NCBI GenBank assembly: GCA_963820185.1
Contig: CAWFYV010000006.1
Span: 124,001 to 188,000, forward strand
Source: Aquilonibacter sp963820185
GTDB taxonomy: Bacteria; Vulcanimicrobiota; Vulcanimicrobiia; Vulcanimicrobiales; Vulcanimicrobiaceae
Length of the DNA stretch: 64,000 bases
Direction of reading: 5' to 3'
Below, in pieces: positions 1 through 8,518 of this stretch. The notes under the pieces are model-generated. The model was given only the letters and a program-made list of their open reading frames with translations. It made no database searches and had not been told where the DNA came from. Positions within the stretch are counted from its first letter, which is position 1. Every line of letters starts with the position of its first letter. The position numbers and the translations under genes were made by a program.

Positions 1-89
1 TCACCCGCTTTCTTAGCCTGGGTAGTTTCGGGTCCGGAAATCTGGACGGTTCATCTTCCCACAAGTAGCGATGTAGCGAAACCAAATAA
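1..89. other. left-edge segment, no gene called
   Basis: This edge stretch lies downstream of clpX. The minus strand is open to the left edge from a possible TTG near 82, but too little is visible to support a gene. No RNA or repeat is recognised. Confidence 0.3.
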
Positions 90-120
90 AATCGGGTCCT
101 GTGTAAGGACCCGATTAAAA
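90..120 (-). terminator. intrinsic terminator after clpX
   Basis: A perfect 11-bp stem (AATCGGGTCCT at 90-100 with AGGACCCGATT at 106-116) and a 5-nt loop lie just beyond the clpX stop codon. Read on the minus strand the stem is followed by TTTATTT, the U-rich tail of a rho-independent terminator. It would close the tig-clpP-clpX transcript. Confidence 0.8.
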
Positions 121-142
121 ACAGGTGAGCGCTTGAAAGCTA

Positions 143-1402
<1,260 letters not shown>

Positions 1403-1428
1403 ATCGGGGGCGGGCGTCCTCCTGGGCG

Positions 1429-2037
1429 TTAAGCCGGCTGCGACAAGGCTGAACGATCTTCGATAACGTGATCGATAATCCCGTAGTCCTTGGCTTCGTC
1501 GCTGGTCATGTAGTAGTCGCGGTCGATATCCTTAAGGATTTGCTCGACCGGCTTGCGGGTGGTCCGTTCGTAAATGCGGGCGATGGTCTGCCGGGTAGCG
1601 ATCAGGTCACGGGCGGCGATTTCTACGTCGGTCGCCTGGCCCCCGATCTGGGAGACCCAGGGCTGATGGATCAGAATCTTCGAGTGCGGCAGGGAATAGC
1701 GCTTGGTGGCCGCCCCCCCGGTCAATAGAACCGAGCCCATTGAGGCCGCCATACCCATGCAGATTGTCGCGACGTCGGGCTTTATAAACTGCATGGCATC
1801 ATAGATTGCGAGACCCGCAGTCACGCTGCCACCCGGCGAGTTCACATACATATCGATGTCTTTGTCCGGATCTTCCTTTTCTAGGAAGAGCAACTGCGCG
1901 ATCACCAGGTTGGCCAAGTGATCGTCGATCGCGCCGCCGACAAAGACGATGCGATCCTTGAGTAGGCGCGAGTAGATGTCGTACGCGCGTTCTCCGCGTG
2001 CGCTCTGCTCGACGACCATCGGTACCAAGTGCCCCAT
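1429..2037 (-). CDS. clpP: ATP-dependent Clp protease proteolytic subunit ClpP
   Basis: ClpP is the serine peptidase of the ClpXP and ClpAP complexes; it assembles as a double heptameric barrel. The 202-residue length fits. The catalytic triad can be placed at Ser99 in MAASMGS, His124 in LIHQPW and Asp174 in DIDRDYYM. The start shown gives MGHLVPMVVEQ; Met7 is a possible alternative. It sits between tig, 67 bases upstream, and clpX, 26 bases downstream. This is the main clpP candidate in the window; paralogues elsewhere cannot be excluded. Confidence 0.97.
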   Translation of the reverse strand: MGHLVPMVVEQSARGERAYDIYSRLLKDRIVFVGGAIDDHLANLVIAQLLFLEKEDPDKDIDMYVNSPGGSVTAGLAIYDAMQFIKPDVATICMGMAASMGSVLLTGGAATKRYSLPHSKILIHQPWVSQIGGQATDVEIAARDLIATRQTIARIYERTTRKPVEQILKDIDRDYYMTSDEAKDYGIIDHVIEDRSALSQPA

Positions 2038-2104
2038 ACTTTACCCCAAATTTTCTTTGAATGTGCTTCAACGACGTTACGCGGCTAGTAACCGCGCGGT
2101 TTCC

Positions 2105-3409
2105 TCAAGGGTTGCCGCCTGTTTTCTCGATGACCTTGGCGTTGTCGACGAGGAACTCGAGCGTCTTGTTGCGGACGATGCCTTCCATCAACGGGATGAC
2201 ACTATTGCCAAGTGCCTTCCGGATACGGTCGACCGGCTGTCCGTACTGACGCGAGAGGGCGGAAAGCTCCTCCGCCACATCGGCCGGCGTTGCGTTGATG
2301 CCCTCGGTGCGTGCGATTTCCTCGATAACGAGCGTTCCTTTTACGCGCTGCTCAGCGTCGTTTCGGTAGCTTTCCCGAAGCTCATCTTCGGTCTTGCCCT
2401 GCTCCTTGAGGTAGTCGTCGAAGCTCACCCCGCTTTGCGCAGTTTGCGCCGCGAGATCGTTGATCATATTGTCGATCTCGCGATCGACCAGCACCTGCGG
2501 AAGCGGAAACTCGTGCGCATCGACCAGCTTTTCCATCAAGGCGTTGCCGATAGCGCGACGCGCGCGCGATTGTGCAATCACCTCCAGGCGCTTGCGCACG
2601 TCGACCCGCAGCGCATCGATCGTTTCGTTCTCGGAGATCGTTTTCGCGAACTCGTCGTCGACAGCGGGCAGTTCGAGCGCCTTTACATCGTGCACGGTTA
2701 CCGTGAAGACTGCCGTTTTGCCGGCGAGATCTTCTTTTGGATAGTCGCTCGGAAAGACGGCCTCGACGTCCTTGGTCTCGCCCGCGGTCATTCCGGCGAT
2801 GCCCGAGGCAAAGCCCGGAATGAAGCGATTCTCGTCAAGCTCGGTCATCTGACCCTTGGCCGTTCCGCCGTCGAACGGGACGCCGTCGATTTTACCTTCG
2901 TAATCGAGCGTTACGACGTCACCAAGCTGTGCCGGCCGCTCGACCGGCACCAGCGTCGCGCGCTCTTTCGCGAGTGCCTGCAGACTGCGCTCGACATCTT
3001 CGTCGTCTATCGCCGGCGTATCACGCTCGACTTCGATACCTTTGTATTCACGCAATTCAATCGCCGGTCGAACGTCAACGGTCGCTTTCAAGCGCGACGG
3101 CTTGCCCTCTTCCGCTGGAAGAATCTCCATCTTCGGGCGGTCGACGGGAACGAGCTCATGCTCGCGTACGGCGCGCGCATACACCTCGGGAACGACATCC
3201 TCGAGCGCCTCACTGGCAATCGACTCGGACCCATAAGTCTGCTCGAAGACCTTGCGCGGAACTTTGCCTGCGCGGAAGCCCGGAAGTTTGACGTTCTTAG
3301 CTAGCCGGCGAAACGCGCGCTCCTGCGCCGCGGCGAGTTCTTCCGCGGTGATGGGTATCTCCAGCTCCACTTGCGTGGGAGCCAGCCGGGTCAGCGTCGA
3401 GGTGCTCAC
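2105..3409 (-). CDS. tig: trigger factor (ribosome-associated chaperone and prolyl isomerase)
   Basis: Trigger factor binds at the ribosome exit tunnel and assists folding of nascent chains. The 434-residue product has the N-terminal ribosome-binding domain with a GFRAGKVPR loop, a central FKBP-type isomerase domain (DYEGKIDGVPFDGG onward) and a long helical C-terminal domain. I start it at the GTG at 3409, because the frame continues upstream into the tRNA-Gly gene, which cannot be coding. AAAGGA lies 12 bases before this GTG. A TTG at 3418 is the alternative, but its spacing from that site would be only 3 bases. Confidence 0.95.
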   Translation of the reverse strand: MSTSTLTRLAPTQVELEIPITAEELAAAQERAFRRLAKNVKLPGFRAGKVPRKVFEQTYGSESIASEALEDVVPEVYARAVREHELVPVDRPKMEILPAEEGKPSRLKATVDVRPAIELREYKGIEVERDTPAIDDEDVERSLQALAKERATLVPVERPAQLGDVVTLDYEGKIDGVPFDGGTAKGQMTELDENRFIPGFASGIAGMTAGETKDVEAVFPSDYPKEDLAGKTAVFTVTVHDVKALELPAVDDEFAKTISENETIDALRVDVRKRLEVIAQSRARRAIGNALMEKLVDAHEFPLPQVLVDREIDNMINDLAAQTAQSGVSFDDYLKEQGKTEDELRESYRNDAEQRVKGTLVIEEIARTEGINATPADVAEELSALSRQYGQPVDRIRKALGNSVIPLMEGIVRNKTLEFLVDNAKVIEKTGGNP

Positions 3410-3484
3410 GGGTAGCAACGTTCCTTTTGGGACAATAGGAAGGGGCGCTTCGGCGCTTGCGCGCCCGCGCCCCTTAAAAATACG

Positions 3485-3559
3485 TGGAGCGGAAGACGAG
3501 ATTCGAACTCGCGACCCTCGCCTTGGCAAGGCGATGCTCTACCACTGAGCTACTTCCGC
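3485..3559 (-). tRNA. tRNA-Gly(GCC)
   Basis: A full cloverleaf is visible on the minus strand. The acceptor stem is GCGGAAG/CTTCCGC, the D arm AGCTCAGTGGTAGAGC, the anticodon loop TTGCCAA (anticodon GCC), and the T arm contains GTTCGAATC. The 3' CCA is encoded. It lies directly upstream of tig. Confidence 0.96.
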
Positions 3560-3569
3560 AGTCGTTCGT

Positions 3570-3600
3570 GGTCCCGATTCGGCACGGGACCTTTTTTGTT
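3570..3600 (+). terminator. plus-strand intrinsic terminator between two minus-strand tRNA genes
   Basis: GGTCCCG (3570-3576) pairs with CGGGACC (3585-3591) around an 8-nt loop and is followed by TTTTTTGTTT on the plus strand. Both flanking tRNAs and the genes beyond lie on the minus strand, so this terminator points against them and would stop antisense transcription. Confidence 0.55.
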
Positions 3601-3610
3601 TACGGCGACC

Positions 3611-3692
3611 TGGGCAAGCAGAGACTCGAACTCTGACGGGTTGCCCCACTGGAACCTAAATCCAGCGCGTCTGCCAGTTCCGCCACTTGCCC
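3611..3692 (-). tRNA. tRNA-Leu(TAG)
   Basis: This is a class II tRNA on the minus strand. The acceptor stem is GGGCAAG/CTTGCCC, the anticodon arm CTGGA-TTTAGGT-TCCAG gives TAG (Leu), a variable arm is present, and the T arm contains GTTCGAGTC. CCA is not encoded. Confidence 0.95.
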
Positions 3693-3758
3693 GAGCAGCC
3701 GTCCCGCCCATGCGGCGACCGCTTAGTATAGAACGCGCCCCACCCATTTCCTCCCGAC

Positions 3759-4703
3759 TTAAGGCGGTGGAGGCGGCTCCTCTAGCGGGGTCCCCACGCT
3801 ATCCATGATCTCGCCTTGCAGCGACGAGCCATTTACGGCAACGAGGTTTTCGAACCGGACGCTCGCGCTGGTATAGATTTCGCCGCCGGCTTTCATTGAT
3901 CCGAGCGTGTCTTCTTCACGGATATACTGCGCGCCGTCGATCTGCGCGAAGTGTATGGTCCACCCTACATTTGTACCGGGACCGACCGCGAAATTGAGCG
4001 CGTCTTGCAGCTGCCACGTCGCAAACGTCTGCTCATCGATCCAGGCCTGGCGAATGCGGAAGTGTCCGGGATCGCGCGTCGGTGTCAATCCAAGGTGGTA
4101 GCACGCGTGGCCGTCGACCGTGTCGATGCCGAGAAGCGTGATCGTGTAATCACGATTGTGCGCATAGACGGTCGCAATCTCTTCAAGTCCATGCGGAGTC
4201 ACGGTAACGCTCGGCGTTGCGCGCGGATTCGGGTCGTGAAGTTCTTTGCGAATCTCGTCGACAAGCGCCGCCGAGTTGAACGGCGTCGGCGCGGGCGCCG
4301 GCACGAACGGCGCCATGCCGAACGAATATGTCGGTGCGAGATACGGCACGCCGAGAAAATCAACTTGCGGTTGCGGCTTGCCCAGCGGGATCGCGCCATT
4401 GAAAAAAAAGTTCATCCCCTTGGGATGTACGGGATGTGCGCGCTCGTAATCGCTTACGGGATCGATCTGCACCACGTTGGTGACGGCGTTATATTCTGAG
4501 GCGTAGCGCTCGACGCGTTCTTTGCCGCCTTCAACGACGTCGACCGCCACATTGTAGGCGAGCAGCGACGGATACTTCTGCTGATGCCAAAATGCGCGCG
4601 CATTCCCGAAGATCTGGTAGGGATCGGGCGCAGCATGTGCGCGCGGCATTGCAACCGCGACCAGCGTCACAAGGGTCAGAAGAGCACCCGGCCAGGTCTT
4701 CAT
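3759..4703 (-). CDS. secreted protein of unknown function
   Basis: I do not recognise the family. The 314-residue product has a clear signal peptide (Lys2, a hydrophobic run to about residue 20, then PRAHAAPDP), so it is exported. The mature part has many aromatic and proline residues and a Pro-rich tail (EEPPPPP). The short stretch YHLGLTPTRD, followed by a Trp- and Gln-rich segment, recalls outer-membrane-lipoprotein-sorting-like beta folds, but this is only a resemblance. It stands alone, convergent toward tRNA-Leu and divergent from the hydrolase gene at 4748. The 280-residue protein at 42760 has a similar general style. Confidence 0.8.
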   Translation of the reverse strand: MKTWPGALLTLVTLVAVAMPRAHAAPDPYQIFGNARAFWHQQKYPSLLAYNVAVDVVEGGKERVERYASEYNAVTNVVQIDPVSDYERAHPVHPKGMNFFFNGAIPLGKPQPQVDFLGVPYLAPTYSFGMAPFVPAPAPTPFNSAALVDEIRKELHDPNPRATPSVTVTPHGLEEIATVYAHNRDYTITLLGIDTVDGHACYHLGLTPTRDPGHFRIRQAWIDEQTFATWQLQDALNFAVGPGTNVGWTIHFAQIDGAQYIREEDTLGSMKAGGEIYTSASVRFENLVAVNGSSLQGEIMDSVGTPLEEPPPPP

Positions 4704-4747
4704 CTCTCTTTAGTCTATACCATCAAGGCCGCGCGAGGTTCCTGAGA

Positions 4748-5554
4748 ATGGACCAAAAGACTCTGGATGACGCCTACAGCAATACCCAAGCCGATCCGGA
4801 CTGGGGCGCCACCTACGCACGACTGCAAGCAGAGAGCGCCGCACTGTATCACGAGTTTGGTTGCATACGTGACGTCGCGTACGGACCAAAGCCGCGCGAG
4901 CGCTTCGATTACCTCCTGTGCGGAGCCGCGAACGCGCCGCTCTTCATCTTTATTCACGGCGGCTATTGGCAGAAGTGTTCGAAGGGGGATTTTGCGATCT
5001 CCGCGCGGGGCCCGCTCGAACGCGGATTCGACGTCGCGCTCGCGGAGTACACCCTTGCACCGCAAGCAACGATGACGCAGATCGTCGGCGAGATCGGCAT
5101 GTTGTTGGATTTTCTCGCCGCGAGTAACGAGCGTTACACCATGCGAGACCGGGCGGTCGTTTTGAGCGGCCATTCCGCGGGTGGCCATCTCACCGCGATG
5201 CATCGCAACCATCCGTCGGTCGCCTACGCATTGCCGATCAGCGGCCTCTACGATCTCAATCCGATTGCATTTACGAACCTCAACGAGAAGCTACAACTGA
5301 CGCCGCACGAGCGCGATGTCTACAGCCCGCAACTCCACGTTACGCCAGGAACGCCGATGACGGTGAGCGTCGGCGGCGCGGAGCTGCCCGAACTCGTACG
5401 CCAATCGCGCGAGTATGCGCAAGCCTGCGCCGCCGTTGACAGCGGTGTTGCCTATCTCGAGGTTCCGGGGCGCACGCACTTTGCGATGTGTGACGACTTA
5501 GCGGATCCGTCAGGCGGGCAGATGACTGCGCTCATGCGTGCGATGCGACACTGA
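4748..5554 (+). CDS. alpha/beta hydrolase, arylformamidase (kynurenine formamidase)-like
   Basis: This 268-residue alpha/beta hydrolase has the oxyanion motif HGGYW (70-74), the nucleophile elbow GHSAG with Ser143, and a likely catalytic His244 (GRTHF). These features match the arylformamidase/BD-FAE branch, which hydrolyses N-formylkynurenine in tryptophan breakdown. The N-terminal YSNTQADPDW is typical of that group. The ATG at 4748 is chosen because upstream codons run into the divergent gene. No other kynurenine-pathway gene is near, so the substrate is inferred only from family. Its 3' end overlaps the convergent SDR gene by 23 bases. Confidence 0.85.
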   Translation: MDQKTLDDAYSNTQADPDWGATYARLQAESAALYHEFGCIRDVAYGPKPRERFDYLLCGAANAPLFIFIHGGYWQKCSKGDFAISARGPLERGFDVALAEYTLAPQATMTQIVGEIGMLLDFLAASNERYTMRDRAVVLSGHSAGGHLTAMHRNHPSVAYALPISGLYDLNPIAFTNLNEKLQLTPHERDVYSPQLHVTPGTPMTVSVGGAELPELVRQSREYAQACAAVDSGVAYLEVPGRTHFAMCDDLADPSGGQMTALMRAMRH

Positions 5555-6434
5555 AGTAGGTTCCGCGATCGAGATCTTCGATGAGTCCGCGCTGTACAGG
5601 ATTCCATCCAAGCGCCGCGCGCGTCTTCGCACTCGACGCGGGGCAGTCGATCGCAGCGAACCGCGCAAACCAGCCGAAGTGGTCCGCAGCTTCTTCCATC
5701 GTTTTGCTGACGATCGGTACACCTAATCCGCGACCAATCGCTTCGGCGATCTCGCGGAACGGAATGCCTTCCTCGGCGATCGCATGAAAGCGCGCTCCGG
5801 CTTCGCCCTTTTCCAAAGCCAACCGGTAGACGCGTGCGGCGTCAAAGCGATGCACGGCGGGCCAACGATTCATACCGTCGCCGACATAGGCCGAGACGCC
5901 CTTCTCGCGGGCGATGCCAATGAGGATTGGAATGAAGCCGTGATCGCCGTCACCGTGCGTCGTCGGCGCAAGGCGCACGATGCCGGTGTGAACGCCATGC
6001 TCGGCAACTTTCGCAGCCGTTCGCTCCGAGGCGCGCGGAAAATCGGGGATGAACGGTGCCGGCATATCTTCGGTTGCCAATACGCCCGGTCTGACGACAG
6101 CGACGCCGGACGTGACGAGCAACGGCCGCTTCGATCCGCGCAGCGCGGCGCCGAGCGTCTCGATCGCGCGGTCCTCGGTCTCGCAACTTTTCGCGAAATT
6201 CGCCCAGTCGTGAACAAACGCGGTGTGGATCACGCCATCGCAAGCGTTCGCGCCGCTGCGAAGACTCTCGAGATCGTCGAGCGATCCGCGTTGCACCTCG
6301 GCGCCCGCCGCTGCAACCGACGCGGCGGCAGCATCGGAGCGGGCAAGTCCGAGCACTCTGTGGCCCGCGTCGAGCAGCTCGCGCACGACGGCCGAACCCA
6401 CGAATCCCGATGCACCCGTAACAAAAACTCGCAC
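5532..6434 (-). CDS. NAD(P)-dependent epimerase/dehydratase-type SDR
   Basis: This 300-residue extended or atypical short-chain dehydrogenase begins with the Rossmann motif TGASGFVGSAV (residues 6-16). A typical NmrA/epimerase-like middle section follows (GVIHTAFVHDW, then RLAPTTHGDGDHGF). The reaction is unknown. It is divergent from the XRE-type regulator at 6531 with a 96-base gap that contains an inverted repeat. Regulators of this class often control a neighbouring SDR gene, so regulation by that protein is likely. The first ATG is used. Confidence 0.88.
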   Translation of the reverse strand: MRVFVTGASGFVGSAVVRELLDAGHRVLGLARSDAAAASVAAAGAEVQRGSLDDLESLRSGANACDGVIHTAFVHDWANFAKSCETEDRAIETLGAALRGSKRPLLVTSGVAVVRPGVLATEDMPAPFIPDFPRASERTAAKVAEHGVHTGIVRLAPTTHGDGDHGFIPILIGIAREKGVSAYVGDGMNRWPAVHRFDAARVYRLALEKGEAGARFHAIAEEGIPFREIAEAIGRGLGVPIVSKTMEEAADHFGWFARFAAIDCPASSAKTRAALGWNPVQRGLIEDLDRGTYFSVASHA

Positions 6435-6468
6435 GATAAAACCTTTCTATTGAAGCTGACACCGCGTA

Positions 6469-6494
6469 TGATAGGACGGAAAGCTATCCTATTA
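6469..6494. promoter_or_regulatory. inverted repeat in the SDR/XRE divergent promoter, possible operator
   Basis: TGATAGGA (6469-6476) and TCCTATTA (6487-6494) form imperfect 8-bp arms separated by 10 bases, matching at 7 of 8 positions. They lie between the two divergent start codons. An autoregulatory site for the adjacent XRE/MmyB regulator is the simplest reading. Confidence 0.45.
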
Positions 6495-6530
6495 AAGCCG
6501 TGGCATTATACTGGTATAAGGACTAACAGC

Positions 6531-7352
6531 ATGGCGAGCATCGAGGACAATCCGCTGGGCACGTATTTGAAGGATCGCCGAGCCAAACTCGACCCCGCGG
6601 CGTTCGGTTTCCCATCGAATCGACGCCGTACGCCCGGGCTCCGGCGCGAAGAGGTCGCGGGGCGCGCGAATGTGAGCGCGACCTGGTACACCTGGCTCGA
6701 GCAAGGTCGCGGCGGTACGCCCTCGGCCGAGGTGCTCGACCGGCTTGCCTACGCGCTCACCCTCACCGAAGTCGAACGCGAGCATCTCTTTTTGTTGGCG
6801 CAGCAACGTCCGCCCCAAGTGCAGTTTCGCGAAGCGGAGCGGATCACACCGCAGTTGCAGCACGTGCTTGATTCGCTCGAATACAGTCCTGCCTTAGTGC
6901 GAAACGCCGCCTGGGATGTGATTGCGTGGAATCGCGCATCCGCCACGCTCATGGGTGACTATAGCGCACTTTCGCCACACGAACGTAATATTTTGCACCT
7001 GATGTTTACCGACCCCGGTGCAAAGACGCGGCTGGTTGATTGGGAGAAAGAGGCGCGCAACTCGGTCGCTGCGTTCCGCGCTGATGCAGTGCGCGCCGGC
7101 GCGTCAGAGCGAATTGCGGGGCTCGTCGAAGAGTTGAGCCGCTCGAGCGACGAGTTCGCGGCGATGTGGCGCGATCACGATGTCCGCAATTTCGGCGAGG
7201 GCACGAAACTCATGCGCAATCCGATCGCCGGGCTCATCAGCTTTGAATACTCGAGCTTCGCCGTCGGCGGCCGCCCCGATCTCGCACTGGTGATCTTCAC
7301 GCCTGCGACACCGGCTGATACCGAACGGGTGAAGTCGCTGCTCGCTACGTGA
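6531..7352 (+). CDS. XRE-family regulator with MmyB-like ligand-binding domain
   Basis: This 273-residue regulator has an N-terminal helix-turn-helix at about 10-70 (TPGLRREEVAGRANVS then WYTWLEQGRG) and a C-terminal MmyB-type PAS-like ligand-binding domain. The domain is recognised from NAAWDVIAWNRA, HLMFTDP and a closing DLALVIFTPA. The ATG at 6531 has TAAGGA upstream; earlier in-frame codons are not a plausible protein. Such proteins typically bind a small, perhaps fatty-acid-like ligand and regulate a divergent dehydrogenase. The stop codon lies inside the end of the convergent gene at 7345. Confidence 0.92.
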   Translation: MASIEDNPLGTYLKDRRAKLDPAAFGFPSNRRRTPGLRREEVAGRANVSATWYTWLEQGRGGTPSAEVLDRLAYALTLTEVEREHLFLLAQQRPPQVQFREAERITPQLQHVLDSLEYSPALVRNAAWDVIAWNRASATLMGDYSALSPHERNILHLMFTDPGAKTRLVDWEKEARNSVAAFRADAVRAGASERIAGLVEELSRSSDEFAAMWRDHDVRNFGEGTKLMRNPIAGLISFEYSSFAVGGRPDLALVIFTPATPADTERVKSLLAT

Positions 7353-8235
7353 TCGCGGACTGATTGGTTGCGGTCAACGCGAGATATGCGCCGACCACGT
7401 CACGATCGCCCAGACCCGCCTGCAGCGCGGCGTCCCATTGCGTTCCAATCGCTTGTACCATCGGCAGCCTTTGGTGCGCGCCGTTCGCCGCATCGAGCGC
7501 CAGGTGCAGATCCTTCGACGCCAATGCGAGCGCAAAGTCGGGATCGAAATTCTTGCGCTCGATCTTCTCGAGTTTGGCCAGCGCCCACGGCGCGTTGAGC
7601 GCGGTTGATCCGAGGCAACTTGAGACGTCGTCGAGCGAAACGCCGAGCGACTGCGCGAGCAGCGCGGTTTCGGCGATCCCTTCGCCAAGTACCGCGAGCC
7701 ACGTGTTAAGCACGACCTTCATGCGCGAGCCGCTTCCGACGGCGTCCCAACGCATCGTCTTTTGACCCAGCGCCGAGAACACCGGCGCGAGCGCATCGAG
7801 CGCCGCGGCGGGCCCTGACGCTAGGATCAATAACTTCCCTTGTTCTGCGGGCACTTTCGAGCCCGACACCGGCGCGTCGACGAAGACGATATCGGGCCGC
7901 CGTTCCTTGGCGAGCGCGAAACCGCGCTCGGTGCCGTCGACACCGATCGTGCTCATCTGCAGCCATATCGACCCGGGGCGCATCGCTCCGAGGGCTCGCG
8001 GCATCGTTTCCTCGATCGAAGCGATCGTCGGCACCAACGTTAGGACGACGTCAGCGTCACGCACCGCGTCCTCCGGCGTCGCCGCAACCGTCGCACCCGC
8101 ATCCGCGAGGCGAGCAGCCGAGGCCGAGGAAATATCCCACACGCGTACGCGCATGCCCGCGCCGAGCAGTCTCCGTGCGAACGCGGAACCCATCGTCCCA
8201 GTACCTAGAACAGCAATAGCTTGAATCGTCATCAC
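7345..8235 (-). CDS. NAD(P)-dependent beta-hydroxyacid dehydrogenase
   Basis: This 296-residue member of the 3-hydroxyisobutyrate dehydrogenase family (also tartronate-semialdehyde, glyoxylate and succinic-semialdehyde reductases) has the cofactor motif GTGTMGSAFARRL (11-23). The substrate-binding DAPVSGSK and catalytic-lysine region GSGSRMKVVLN are also present. Exact substrate cannot be assigned. Met1 or Met2 could be the start. Its 3' end overlaps the convergent regulator gene by 8 bases. Confidence 0.9.
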   Translation of the reverse strand: MMTIQAIAVLGTGTMGSAFARRLLGAGMRVRVWDISSASAARLADAGATVAATPEDAVRDADVVLTLVPTIASIEETMPRALGAMRPGSIWLQMSTIGVDGTERGFALAKERRPDIVFVDAPVSGSKVPAEQGKLLILASGPAAALDALAPVFSALGQKTMRWDAVGSGSRMKVVLNTWLAVLGEGIAETALLAQSLGVSLDDVSSCLGSTALNAPWALAKLEKIERKNFDPDFALALASKDLHLALDAANGAHQRLPMVQAIGTQWDAALQAGLGDRDVVGAYLALTATNQSAIT

Positions 8236-8263
8236 ACGCTACCTCGTTCCGTAATTATACAAA

Positions 8264-8300
8264 AAGCCCGCAGCTGAGATTTCTCAACAACCGCGGGCTT
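8264..8300 (-). terminator. terminator after the tRNA-Lys pair
   Basis: AAGCCCGC (8264-8271) pairs with GCGGGCTT (8293-8300), and an inner TGAGA/TCTCA stem lies between them. On the minus strand it is followed by TTTTTGT. It closes the transcript of the two tRNA-Lys genes. Confidence 0.75.
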
Positions 8301-8307
8301 GTACGTT

Positions 8308-8382
<75 letters not shown>

Positions 8383-8389
8383 ATAGATA

Positions 8390-8462
8390 TGCGCCCTCCG
8401 GGACTCGAACCCGGGACCAACGGATTAAAAGTCCGCTGCTCTACCGACTGAGCTAAAGGCGC
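8390..8462 (-). tRNA. tRNA-Lys(TTT)
   Basis: The minus-strand cloverleaf has acceptor GCGCCTT/GGGCGC, anticodon loop CTTTTAA (anticodon TTT) and T arm with GTTCGAGTC. CCA is not encoded. It lies 7 bases upstream of the other tRNA-Lys, so the two lysine isoacceptors are probably made together. Confidence 0.95.
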
Positions 8463-8518
8463 GTTGAGCCCATGAGGACTAACGCATTGTAGCGAGACCC
8501 GGTGCCCTTGGCAACCCC

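Noticed and set aside
1976..3304. 442-codon plus-strand frame opposite clpP and tig
   Set aside because: It spans two well-supported genes on the other strand and matches no family; an antisense shadow.
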